64,000 nucleotides of DNA from positions 5,626,146 to 5,690,145 of the forward strand of contig JAPFBE010000002.1 of NCBI GenBank assembly GCA_034336665.1, in the 5' to 3' direction. A program made the position numbers and the translations under genes. Under the pieces are notes generated by a model, which did not search any database, was not told the origin of the DNA, and worked only from the letters and a program-made list of their open reading frames with translations. This DNA comes from Luscinia megarhynchos. Taxonomy: Eukaryota > Chordata > Aves > Passeriformes > Turdidae. This document shows, one piece after another, positions 46,566 to 58,800 of the stretch. Positions within the stretch are counted from its first letter, which is position 1. Every line of letters begins with the position of its first letter.

Positions 46566-49500
46566 ATCATCATCATGCCACTAGCTAGAATAGGATGCAA
46601 GAGTTAACCATGATGTTTTAGCCCAAAACTCAGCCACACACAGTAGTAGCACACTTAAATAATCATTAAATTAAGGTCATTTCCATAGTTAGTTAAGCAT
46701 TTCCAATCCTCAGCACTCCAATTTCCTAATAGGTTGAAGAGGGAATTTTCACAGGCATGCATGCAACACCTCATTTTTAAGGTGAATGCTGACCATTAAG
46801 AAACAAGAAAGTAAGATGCTGCACCAAAGTTGATTTTTTCTCCTCCCCCAGCCTCCCCCAGCCCTAACTGGAAGAGGCTCTCCGTCCAGGCATCTGCTTT
46901 TATTTTGAAACCAGAGAAATACAAAGCTGTTTCCAGATATTAGTCCTGACGAATCCATCCACATCCACAGATGCAGACAGGAATTCAGTTCAGCCCACTG
47001 TCTCCCCCTACCACTGCTGCCCCTGCACGGCAGAGCACCACTGATGTTCTGGGGCTGGTGAACCTTTTGCTGCACACCAACAGCTCCAAGGCTGCACTAG
47101 TGCTGCCCTGCTTCCAGCATGCTTGCCTTCAAAACACAGCTAAGCTGCAGCCATTCTCCTCCACTCTCAGCCACTCTGTGTCAAAATAAAAATCAGTCAA
47201 GTGGAACAGAAATCCCAGAGCAGTAGGGAGCATGCTGCTTGCGTTGCTCTCCCCAGCTGTGACAGCCGTGCAGTGAGAGTGGAGCAGCAGGTAATGTGTG
47301 CACATACATGGCAGTGCTATGGCAGCAGGATAAACCCAAGTGTTATTGGTGGGTGCACCCCTCTCTCCTCTCTGCACCTAACTGCTCCTCAAGGCCCTGA
47401 AGCATTTTGTCTTTGCTCTTAATTTTTCCTTTCCCCCTCCAGAACTAATCCTCAAGCCAGTGCCCAAAGAGGCAATTTCTGGTGGCAAAGAAAGTGTAGC
47501 TGCCTACATATTACAGTTCTGATGAGCATTTAGCCTGAATAAGTATTTCTTCAAGAATCTTCAGCCACTTACCTTTACAGAGCATGTTTTAAGAATACAA
47601 ATGTATTAATAGCCTCCTCAAGATGTTTCTTCTTGCTGTTGTTTTCCCTGTGGTGCCAACAAAGGATGCTTCTTAAGGGGCTCATCAGGGGACGCATTAG
47701 GCAACAAGATGACATCAGCCTATGGTGCTAAGAGAATTGATAAGTTAAACAGCTAAGAATAGATGAGATAACACAATAACAAGCAGTAGTAAAGCACTGT
47801 AAGTTACCAGTTATTAGCATTACTTAATGTGATCTAACTGCCTGTGGTCTGTTTTCTATTTCCACTCACATATGTTGCCTTGACACCTGCCCTGAGAGAA
47901 GTTGTGTCTTCTGCCACATTTGTGTGGCAGAGTTTTTCATAGATACACCCAGTCATCCTTATCCATGCTTTTTGCTAGGCACAGTGCTGAAGGACCTTCC
48001 CTTCCCTTTCAGGAAGGGTGTAATCCTCACATTACCTTAAAAAAATGATATGGTACTACCGGCTGGAGCTAAACTGGGTTTACATCTTAAAAATCCTCCC
48101 TTGTCCTTCCCACTGAATTTCCTGTACAAACATCCCACCATTCTCACTCCCATATACAGATCACTTCCTCAAAGTGTAACACATCCTTTTGTCCTTAAGA
48201 TTTAGAAAGCATTTGCACATTTTATTAACTCAAAACTCGTTGATTCCCACTCACTTGCTCACATTGCCAAATTTGCAATACCAGAAGAGCTCTCAGTGGC
48301 CTGCAGAATAGATATTTATAGCTAATATAATGGCACATAATGTATCATGTAAATAAGATTAAGGTAGAAATAAAACCATCATTTGGGCTCTGGTTGTCTT
48401 GTTGTTACCTTCACATGCTTGAACTTCTTTGAAGTGTAAATCTGACTTTCAGTTACAATATTCCTTTAAATTTTTTACCCACACATCACTGAATAGGGCA
48501 AATATTTAACTTTCTCATTTTTTGTTCTTAAAAGTAAACTTGAAACCTCACACAAGAAATACAGAATTTGCTGCTGCATCACCACCAACAAGATATGTCA
48601 GATATAGTTTATCTCAGACCTCTTAGGTCTTAGACTCATCCATCCAATCAAGTAGGATGCTAAGTGCAGCTTATCAGGAATTTTGCACATCCACAGCACT
48701 AGAAGGTGGCTCAGGTCCTATGAGTACACATGAGCACAGCACTGAAAAGAGCAGTGACAGAATAGCAACCACAGATTTTTAATGAAAAGATTATTCTGGT
48801 AGCTCTCATAACACCGCTATGTGCAGAACTCTTGCACACAGGTTGGATGCTGAGGGTAGCAACCAGTTTCCCCATCCTATAAATACAATATATATACTAA
48901 ATTATTACTGTTTGATACATTATATGCCTACAACTGTTCATCTACATTTATTTTTTATATGTAGTGAACAGAAACGATTCAATTAAATTTAATGACCAAT
49001 ATTATGAAGCGATAGAAAAGGATATCTTTATTTAAGAAATCCTGTTTGGGTCCTTTCAGGTCAAATAACTCAACTTCCTTACTAGTTTTTACAATAGTTA
49101 TTCTGTTACTAAATAAAATAAAAATGTGTTGCATTTCCACTCTTACCTTTCAGTAAAACTAAGAAGGTTAATTTCACAGATTTGGATGAAATCAGAACTC
49201 ATAATCTCAAACCAGAGATGATTTTCACTATAAGAACTTCTCCCAGAAAGTTCATGTAGCATCTCAAAATTACAGATTCTCTTTTTTATTTAAAGTGCCC
49301 TGTACCTTTCTGGAGGGTCGGTATGGATGTTGTGTTGGGGTTTGAGGTTTTGGTTTTTTGCTTGCTTACTTTATTGGTTTCAGTAAATTTGGACAAACGT
49401 TAGTTGAGTCCCAAGAATCTTACTTCATATTGTCCCAGCAGCAGCTGATATTTCTTTGAAGATGCTCCCATGCTCTCTAACACAACATAAAGACTTGGCA

Positions 49501-50544
49501 GTCATCTACACTGAAACTTGAAACACTCCAGAAATGCTAGGGAATATATATTTCAATGATACCTTCAAATCTGGATGCTCAGTTCCCTTGCAAAGAATCT
49601 CTGAAAAAATATTCACAAAAATTGGGAAACTCAACATTCTAACACAAGAAATTTCCACAAGATCTAGACAAAAGATTAAAGTAATGAGATGCAAGCATTC
49701 AAAATTTATACATTGGTATCTTTTTTTTTTTTCATTCATTCTTCTTAAACACATAAATAAAGTCTGGGAATCTCTTGCAGAGTCTTTATTCTTGAAAACA
49801 AAACCTTATGATAAAAACTGCAAAAACCTGCAGCATGCCTACCATCATGGCTTGAAGTGTAAATTTCCATCTGGGAGAAATCGGTATTTGCTTTTCCATC
49901 TCCTTAGAGTCAATAAAATAAAAGGTTATCCATCTATTTTAGGATATTTTATTGTCAAGAGTCTGAGAATATATATCCTATCCTTCCTGTATTAGACAGT
50001 GAAAGTAAAAGATCTATGTGAGATTTATTTTTGTCCTTCAACTTTGCTCTGTCATCTTGGGGGGACAACATCCTCCCCTCAAAAAAACCCCAAATTAAAT
50101 AACAAAAAACTCCATACCAAGCAATAACAATAAACACCAAAAAGCCATGAAGTCCTGATTCTACATCACTTGAAGCAATTGCTACTAATATTCAGCCAGG
50201 TTTTATAAAATTTTTGTTAAGAGAGAAAAGTGCTACTGAAGTATTTTAATGTGCTTAGCAAAGATGGTTCAGATTCTGAGCTAATCTATTCTCTGGGACT
50301 TGTTCCACTCTATCTTATTGTGACTCACCAAACAGCTTCCCAACTTCTTCCTCCTCTACCAAAGCACAGCTGGAACTCAAAAATTATAATTATAGCACAG
50401 ATCACTGACATGAATTGTGGAGTTTTTGCAGCACCATGGCTGTAATTGTTAAGCAGCACTAACAAGAGCCAGTCTTCCTAGAGGGTAAGAAATGCCTTCA
50501 ACTGCCTCATCTACCACTCATACTTATGACATCTCCACTGAGAA
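46566..50544. other. non-coding, no recognised element
   Basis: No named repeat or exon. Frames reach 153 codons (49,534-49,995, +) and 108 codons (46,749-47,075, -), without domains. A weak MIR-sense-like phrase (CAGTTTCCCCATCCTATAAA near 48,867) is too short to call. Confidence 0.5.
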
Positions 50545-50600
50545 GAGCTGAATCTGAATCCAGGTCCTTGGTATATAGGTACACTGTATTACAGCTACTT
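50545..50600 (-). mobile_element. possible MIR-type SINE relic, antisense
   Basis: AGAGCTGAATCTGAATCCAG and GTCCTTGGTATATAGGTACA resemble the MIR antisense phrase 'AGAGCTGGGATTTGAACCCAGGTCT...'. It is short and degraded, and lies just left of the long CR1. Similarity by chance is possible. Confidence 0.35.
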
Positions 50601-50627
50601 ATAATTATGGCTAAATATTGGGTAAAA

Positions 50628-51495
50628 CTTGATGGCACCAAGCTGAATGGTGCAGTAGACACAGCTGAGAGACAGGGTGCCTCTTAGGGAGCCCTGGAAA
50701 AGCTCAAGAAGTGGGATCACATCAACCTCCATGTTCAGCAAGGTCCTCAGCCTGGGTCAGGGCAACCCCTGGCATCAATGTAGGCTGGAGGATAAAGAGA
50801 TGGAGAGCAGTTCTGAGGAGAAGGACTTGAGGGTGCTGGGGGAAGAAAACCTGTACCTGATCTGGCAATGTGGGCTTGCAGGCCAAAAATCCAGCCAGGT
50901 CCTGTGCTACAGCAAAGCAGCTTGTCCAACAGGGTGAGGGAGGTAATTCTGCTATTCTACTCTGCTCTGATGAGATCCCACCTGGAGTGTTGCACCCAGT
51001 TCTGAGCTCCTCAGTATGGGAAAGACAGTGGATCTCATTCACCTCTTCCCAGTGAGGATGATCAGAGGGCTGGAGCATCCTTCCTGCAAGGAAAGGCTGA
51101 GAGAGTTGTGGATGTTCAGCCTAGAGCAAGAGAAGGCACCAGGGAGATTTATTGCAGCCTTTCAACTTAGAGGCTTTTAAGAAAGTTGGGGACTTTGTAT
51201 TAGGGCATGTTTCAAAGGGACAAGGGATTACCATTTTAGAGGGACATGGGACAATTGTTTTAGACTAAACTAGGGTAGATTCAGACTAGATACATTGAAG
51301 AAATTTTGTATAATGAGAATGATGAAAGACTGGTACAGGTTGCCCAGAGCAGTGGTAAATATGCCATCCCTGGAAACACCAAAGGTCACGTTGGACAGAG
51401 CAACCTCATCAAGCTAAGGATGTTTCTGCTCATTGTGAGAGGATTGGACTAGATGACCTTTAAAGGTCCCTTCCAACCAAACCATTCTACCATAA
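50628..51495 (+). mobile_element. CR1 LINE, 3' part with decayed reverse transcriptase end
   Basis: This is the longest transposon copy in the window. It opens at the reverse transcriptase FADD box, here read as LDGTKLNGAVDT, so the second catalytic aspartate is glycine. It continues through the C-terminal part of the CR1 ORF2: a frame at about 50,750-50,937 reads like CR1 ([34 protein letters not shown]). Stop codons and frame shifts then break it. After the GATGATCAGAGGGCTGGAGC and AAAGGCTGAGAGAGTTGTGG blocks it passes into the 3' untranslated region (TGGTACAGGTTGCCCAGAGC; ATTGGACTAGATGACCTTTA). It ends in CCAACCAAACCATTCTACCA. It is a 5'-truncated, inactive copy. The decay suggests it is older than the copy at 33,779. 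Confidence 0.95.
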
Positions 51496-52194
51496 TCGGT
51501 TTTTGCATTGAAAGCTTTTAAGTTGTGTTTTGTTATGGGGACATGCTTTTGTTTTAAAAGTCATTATGATAAAGAACCTAAATGTACTCAGATGATAAAT
51601 ACAGGCTCAGTAAAAATTGACCATGCCTTTAAAGTAAGTGTACATGTCTGATAACAGTTCATAAAACAATATTGGTGTTCCTTTTCTCAATAGAATAAGC
51701 CAAAAGCAGGAAGGGAAGGGAGTCACCAGGAATCTTGGGATGTCCAATCTACTGTAAGTGGGCTCAATTTCCTAGTGTTCTTTGTCTTGCAAGGGGCAAG
51801 AAGGTTGACTAGCATGTCAACGGGTATGGTTGCTGGTTTAAAAGAAATATACCAGAAAAGCAGCCTCAAGCTTGAAAAATATTCTTAATAACACTTTATT
51901 TTTATGTTTTTCCACACAGATAAAAGACTCTGCTTTGCAGCAGTAGTGACAGATAGTTGCCACACCAATAGTTATCATACCAAATCAAATCTGTTTATCT
52001 TCATTTAAACAAGCTAGATTTCTAAAGGTTTTGTTATCCCTTGAGCTGGAAGAAGAACTTCTCTTATTTATATTAGTTGCTTAAAACTTCCCTGTGTTAT
52101 GTGCTGCACAGTGGTATAGTAAGAGCGTTCCATCCCAGAATCACTCACCATATAAACACAGGAGATACAGGAGATATTTTTCTTGCTTCTAGTA

Positions 52195-52268
52195 ATACAG
52201 ACCCAAATCAGGGAGTGACTTAAGCTTGCTCAAGGTCATATAGGAAACCCATAGTACAGCTGCATTAT
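52195..52268 (-). mobile_element. probable MIR-type SINE core relic, antisense
   Basis: AGTGACTTAAGCTTGCTCAA, GGTCATATAGGAAACCCATA and GTACAGCTGCA follow MIR antisense 'AAGTGACTTGCTCAAGGTCACACAGGAAGTCTGTGGCAGAGCTG'. About 60 bases of core are recognisable and the flanks are lost. Confidence 0.5.
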
Positions 52269-53424
52269 GTTTTTTTTTCTCTGCCTGTCAGATCTGCTGT
52301 TGCTGTCTACCAACAGGATTGGTGTCACCCCTTGAGAGAGACAGAAGCTGTCATGCTCACTGGTGTAATTTTCACTTGCATTTGTCTGTCAGCCTTATCC
52401 ACATGCAGCCCCAGAATTATTCCAAAGCATAAGGTCCCAGTGAAGCTGAGTTGCACTTGTATGCTGGAAGCACTTGTAACACTTCAAAAGATAGCTCCTG
52501 CATAGCAATCTCCCACCACAAAACCCAGGGTGCCAGTTTTCCACTGCAAGCAAATGTATTTCAAGGGGGACTCTGGAAATAGGGATATGCCTGCCTCTTC
52601 CCCATGCCATTAATTCATGCCAGTAAAATCACTGAGTGCAAGCTCTTAGCATTTCAGTGCTCAGACAAGTACTAAATAGCCAAAGTGAGCACCTGTTCAG
52701 CTGTTTAGCAGAATCAGGGCCTTCATCACAGGCAGTATCACAGCCATTAAAATTAGGCTTGGGCTCATAAAAGTCTATTGCACACAGAATTTGCTTGATA
52801 GAAAATAAACATTGACTGCATATTCTGTTACAGCACATGAACAGCAAGGTACTATTTTAAAGCCAGTACAACTATTACATATGTACTTTTTTAAAAAAAG
52901 TCTGAGCTAGAAAACATCACTTCAAAATGTATCAAAGGATCATTACCACACTGTTTAAGAGCAGGATTGACATAAGTGCTAGTGCAAAACATCAACAAAG
53001 CAGAGCATAAATCTTTTGAGCCCAGAAAATACTCTTTTCAGAGGTCATTTTTCCTTCTATAGAGCAACAATGTAATCTTCAAGCAAACAGAACAAGTGAA
53101 GGAATGACTGACTGAAGGCCAGGCTTGTTTTTCACCAATGTAAAAGCATTCAAACCCTGGAACAAACAGCAGGTTGCTCCTTTCCTTGGTCATGCTGTTA
53201 TTACAGCTTCTGGAAAGAAAACCTATTTTGAAAGCAGGTATGTGTACATTCATCTTATGTATATACTACACATATATATTCATATTCACATATATGAATG
53301 TCCATTGCAAGTAGAGGTGTTTATACATACGGCCCCAACATTCAACCTTCTCTCTGAACCACAGTGATGCACACAAAGTCTATTTCTTCTTTTTTAAGCA
53401 TGCAGTTACTGTGATTAAATAATC

Positions 53425-53470
53425 ACAGAATATTCAGGAGCTGGAACGGATCCACGCGTGAGGCTGTTCT
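53425..53470 (-). mobile_element. CR1 LINE extreme 3' tail, antisense
   Basis: AATCACAGAATATTCAGGAG followed by CTGGAACGGATCCACGCG matches the reverse complement of the avian CR1 end ('AATCACAGAATATCCTGAGTTGGAAGGGACCCACAAGGATC'). Only about 45 bases are clear, so this is a minimal 5'-truncated insertion or an eroded older copy. Confidence 0.65.
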
Positions 53471-54128
53471 CTGGGACAGCAGGGAAATAAGGGACAAATC
53501 CAAAACAGAAGTCTGGGGAATCCTGACAAACTTTACACTGACAAAAGCCTCTCCAGTAACATGAAGCTCATTACCAGCATGTACTTGTTTACTGAAGCAC
53601 GGATTGTTGTTTCAACCAGCATTTAAATTCCCAGCAAGCTGCAGCCCTCAATCCTATGACACAAGGACTTCTCCTAGTAAGGATCTGGGCAGCATCCCTC
53701 CAGCTGGGGGAAAACGTGAAGCATGGCAAATTTCAAAGCAGCAGACAGAAAAGGCTTTACAGGGAAAAGGAGACAGACACATCTTTATATAGGACCAGAG
53801 AGGGCCAGGTATGTAAACATTTGCACAGCTATAAGCTGTGGGAGCACTCCCGTTGTAATCAACAAGATCTCTTAAACATGCTTAACATGAGGCTTGTGCT
53901 TACATACCTGGCATAAATGGAGACAGAGCAAGAAACTGCGGGGCCTGTGTACAGGGCTCTCCAGTGCACACGGACGGGCAGCGACGGGGCCAAAGAACCA
54001 GATCCGTATTTTCCTAAAAGTGACTGATAATTCTGGATGGACTGTTAGGGTAAGGCTGATATCTACAGAAATAGAAACAAATGTCTAAGAATACATATAC
54101 ACTCTATATGTGTGCACATGTACACTTT

Positions 54129-54151
54129 TATATATATATATATATATATAT
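54129..54151. repeat. (TA)n microsatellite
   Basis: Eleven to twelve TA units after a run of alternating purine-pyrimidine sequence (CATATACACTCTATATGTG). The region would unwind easily. Confidence 0.85.
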
Positions 54152-55284
54152 CAGGCCATACGCTACTCATAATTTCTGAGATTCCCAAACCTAACAGCAG
54201 ATGCTTCTACAAACTGGGACCTAAATGTCAAGTACCAGTGATGTTTAAGTGCTACTTAATTAAATTAGAAGAGAAATAGCATTCATGTGATGATTCAGTC
54301 ATTCAGAAGGATTTTATACATTCACAGCAAGAAACATCACTTACCCTTTGAGCACTCCAAGTTTTCACCTAATGGGATTTTATTGGCAAAAATGCCTCAT
54401 TGCAGCATTCAAACAAAATGATGTTGATTTATCTAGCCTTTTTAGGTCAGGTACCTACTGTCCAGATACACCCCATACCTTCCTCTTACATTTTGTAGCC
54501 CAGAGTATCATAGCACACAGGTCAGTTGCTCGACAAAAGTGACCTTTGGTCCCAACAATATCCCACCAAGGACACTAATGGCAAAGCCATCACAAACTGA
54601 GTTGATACTCTGAATGCTTCAGTGAAACAAAGATGCACAATAGTTAAATGCAGATTAGCATGAAATATATTTGAGTCCCAAACAGGCCTGTGAGGCTCAG
54701 TTATCTGCAACACAGAAGCAGAACTTTGACTAGAGCTTTCTACTGATGGAAATACTAAAGCCTGCACTACATGAAAGGAATACCTGATGTATCACATACC
54801 ATGAAAAAGAATGAGTTGAAATTAATGGACATATGGAATACACATGTGTAAGTAAAAATTGAGGGTTAATTGCTCATATAGTGTTATACAATCAGTGAAG
54901 AGTGCTTAAATGTCAACCTGATCTCCAGAATTTTCAAGTTAGTGAGAGTCCACTATTCATCTTGAAGAACTAGATAATTGCATGCACCAAAATGCTTTAA
55001 CAGTATGTGACAAGAAATAAAAAGAAGAAAAAATGCATCAAGTCATATAATCCAAACCTACATCAAATTTCTAAGTAAAAACAAGAGAGTAAAGAGAAAT
55101 ATCATATTTAGAAATTGATTTGAAAAATAATTCTTGATTTTTCCACAGGAAATTAAGTTTAAGGAATTTTTCATGTCACCAGAATCCCCAAATACAAATT
55201 TAGTTTCTTCAAGCATTAGCTGATTTCCTTAAAAATATATATTTTTTTATTTTTTAAAAGAACTGCACCACATGTATTGAGTAG

Positions 55285-55372
55285 TATAAAAAAAAAAGAA
55301 AAGAAAAGAAAAAAACCCAAACAATATAAAACAAAACAAAACAAAAAATGAAAAAAAGCAACACAAAAAACC
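55285..55372. repeat. A-rich low-complexity tract (AAAAG / AAAAC units)
   Basis: Short A runs with interspersed G and C form partial AAAAG and AAAAC units. Its first part shares the AAAAG motif with the large pentanucleotide array at 62,643. Confidence 0.75.
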
Positions 55373-58300
55373 CAACTCCTTCTTCTGCTTTTTATGAAGA
55401 AAGGTCAGGAAACACCAACCCCCTATTTTAGCATACAATTTTTTTTCCTGCCTCTGCAACTCTTGCCAAAATCCATTCTTTATCTGAGGCAGATAAAGAA
55501 TGTGTTTAATGTAGAGCACCTTATTCTTCTTCTAAACACCCACGTAGCTTTCTGAAGGTTAACAGATGCATCAGAGTAACAAGGCACTGAACTGAATCAG
55601 AAAGGTTTTCAAGGTTTGATTGCTTTGTTATACTGCTGTTAGCTGCCATGCAACCAAACCAAACCAGTGCTCCTTTTGAGGAAAACTTTTGCCATCTACA
55701 TCAAACTCAGAAGAGTGAAGTGTCACGATTTAAATTCACTACAGGTTACAGCAGCTTCTGTTTAGTTATCTTCCAGGAATCTGTTTTCAAAGCAGAAAGG
55801 TATGTCCTATAGTAGGTGAAATAGCACGACTTCACTCTAGCATCACTGTTACATCAGCTGCATCCCTCTGACATGGATGGGGATACTTGTCCAGCACTAA
55901 CACCAGAGTGGAGAGTATGGCTGTTGAGACCACGCTCCACAGCTCCACTGCATTTGGGACTAAAAGTGCTCTTAAACAACATGGCTTTGCCTGTGTTTCA
56001 CTGGGAGGTTAAGTATATATCCTTCAACATCTAGGAAGCACGATTGAAAGATAGAACATTACTGTCTGGTGGTGAGTGCTGCCATGACAGGTACCAGATA
56101 ATGAGTTATAGCCCTCTTGTCATCAATTGTCTCACAGAAATTCCCTGCTGCACACTCTCATCAGTACCACGTATGGATCCTCTCCAGGCCTGGTTCCTCC
56201 CACATAGTGGAAGGGCCAGGTGAGCATGATCTCTGCTGTTGCCAGGGAAAGAAAATGCAAAGCACAAGTCCAGCTACTGGAGGGATCAGTTTGAAGACCT
56301 AGACTTTAGTTAAATTCCCCAGCACCTCTGCTCTGATTTGGCAAGAGTTAAAGAAGTTAGAGGATTAGAGAAAACAAATGTCCTGTTATTTTAGAAAAAG
56401 TTAATTCCTGGAATGATTGCTGCCAGGGGCCACAGCAACAGAACAAACAAAAAGAGAGAGAGTCAGGGCAATTCTTTCCTATCAAGTTGGCATACACCCC
56501 AGAGATTGTTCAGCAATTCTCCAGGATCAGTGAGGAAAACGTCAGCTGTGGGAACCTAGCCTTGCCTTTGCAAGCATCAGTAACCTTGCAAGCACAGAGT
56601 GTGAGTGCTCTGGAGTGAGCTGGGGCACGGAACCGGGCTGTGTTCCCAGCTGGTGCATCCTGGTGTCATTCCACCCACAGAAAGATGAGCTGTGTGGTTC
56701 GGCTCTCCTCTCGGGACTGTGCTCCCAGGTACCACCAGCGCTTCCAGTTGCAAAACAACTGCACAAAGGATCTGTAGGAATCTCCCTCTCAAGCCTGCAT
56801 AGGCAGCTGTTCCTCGATTGCAGCAGCTGGAGGACACACAATTCTTTTGTCACTATTTTAGATCTCACTATGGATGAGGGACTAGACTTAGAGCACCCTC
56901 AAATTGCTCCACCACAACACTCGAAGCACTGGAAGAGGTATATTTGCTCCTTTTCAGCAATAAAAAGTGTCAAAGGAGGGCTAGTTTTAAGTTAACCCCA
57001 CAGAACTCCCTCTGAGCACCACAAGGCAGAGCTAAAAGTCAGGACAGAAACCCAACAGTTAAGCTGCATTCCTCTTAGAGTACCCATTAAAAGAAAAGCC
57101 CTTCTCTTTAGCCAACTTCAAATCCAGTATTCTGCAAAAGTGAATTAGAGTGGCTGGAACAGAGCTTTTCTAAAGCAGTTTACATTGGACAGATCACAAG
57201 AACAATAATCACAAAACATGCTTTCTGTGAACCTTCCAAATTATCACATTTCTTCTTTTGACAACTGAAAACATTCATAGGGTGGGGGGAAAAGTCTGAA
57301 ATCTAAGGGATAAGTGTAAGGCAGTTTTAAGAGCTGATGATCTGAAAAAAGAACAGAAGTAAAAAGAAAAAAAAAAGGAAATAAAGGAAAGGCCAGGCCT
57401 TTTGAGTATAGCCCAAACCCATAGTGATAGAAGAAATCAGACACTTTCTTGGTGACAAATCCCAAAAGCACAAGAAAGACAGCTACTTTTCTCAAAATTT
57501 ATAGCTATGAGAAAAGACTAGTTATTTTTATACCACTGTACCATCCAAGTAAAATCACTACCTCATTATTCTGATCAAACACAGGAACGCCTGCTCAAGG
57601 GTAGTCCTTGCCCAGAGACATTGCAAAGCAACTGGATTAACCAGAGAACAAGAGGAGGAAGTGTGATACAGAGAAATCCTGGGTGAAGGCAGTCAACAAA
57701 GGGCTCAGGGGATGCCCTTTCATGCCCTCAGATTATCTGACATAAATTTCTGAGAATAGGTGTCAGGGTCTTTTTACACTTACAGACCTGCAGTGCTGTT
57801 CATGTTCTGGCAGTTTTGCTGGCTTTTTTTTCCCATAGGCAGGCACTCACAGATTTGGCATGACACGATGACCCAAATCATACAGCTAACAGCCAGGACC
57901 TACCCTACTCCACAGCCTAGAAGCCTTCTTTCATTCCTGCTGGCTTTAAAAGGCATCTTGGCTGCATCAGAGTTATCTCCTTTCCAAGAGAGAGACAACC
58001 TCAAATTTCAATTTCCAAATACCCTACAAGGCTTCCCTACATTGGGTCCTCCAAATTGTTGTTCCTTCCACCCCAGGCTTGCACTGAATCCTCCCTACAG
58101 ACCTGCTTCTCACCAGGGGAAAGGTCTGTGACCTAGCTGGCTCCCAACACACCTGCAGTGCCCGCCACCACCTTCCTTGCAGGAGGGGGAGGACACCACA
58201 GAGGGTATCCTCACCTCTGCCTCATTGCTCTGTTTTAGGGTTGCCCTCAAAACAAGTCAAACTGCAAGTCCATTACTGGTGCACCCCGAGACACCTGCTC

Positions 58301-58499
58301 TTCCTGAGCAAATCCCCTTTGCATTGGCAGCCCAGCCCGGAGATGTAAAAGCAAGGACATTTTTCAGATGGTGATGTCTAAAATAAGTATCTTTTGAGCC
58401 CAAATAGATTTTCACATCCTTTCAGTCTCTTCAGGACTTTAAATGGGAAAATTAGGATTTGAGAATTGCAGACTTAAATATAGGTTACTGACATTAAAT

Positions 58500-58800
58500 T
58501 TAAACAACATCCTGAGTTCTTGATTTTTCTCTGGAAGCTATTGCATTACAACCCTGACTTGCGTGGAAGCTGAATATTTTAACTGTATGGTTTGATGTGA
58601 CTGTGTAGGTCATTTAATTACTCTTCATTTTTCATTTTGAGTGCAGATTGCAAAACTGGATATTTGCTGACATCAAATGGAATTTTTGTTTTGTTTTGCT
58701 GTGAATAGCTGATTTCAGTAACCAATCAGCAAGGCTCAAATGACAGGTTTAGCACATCTTCAGCAGTTTTAAATTTCTTCTGTATTTGAAGATGCAAGAT
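58500..58800. promoter_or_regulatory. possible conserved enhancer-like block
   Basis: Homeodomain core TTTAATTA lies at 58,613-58,620, an ACCAATCAGC box (CCAAT, or PBX on the other strand) at 58,721-58,730, and a MEIS-type TGACAG at 58,741-58,746. PBX- and MEIS-type sites about 15 bases apart are common in developmental enhancers. The block is free of repeats. Cross-species conservation, which would decide the matter, could not be tested. Confidence 0.28.

Larger units (their letters stand above)
53471..58499. other. non-coding with simple repeats
   Basis: No exon or named transposon. Frames up to 126 codons (56,615-56,995, +) and 123 codons (57,760-58,131, +) have no domains. An A-rich tract lies at 55,285-55,372 and a short GA array near 56,452-56,463. 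Confidence 0.5.

Noticed and set aside
50722..51078. 118-codon minus-strand frame
   Set aside because: It lies antisense to the CR1 LINE and merely mirrors the transposon's coding end.
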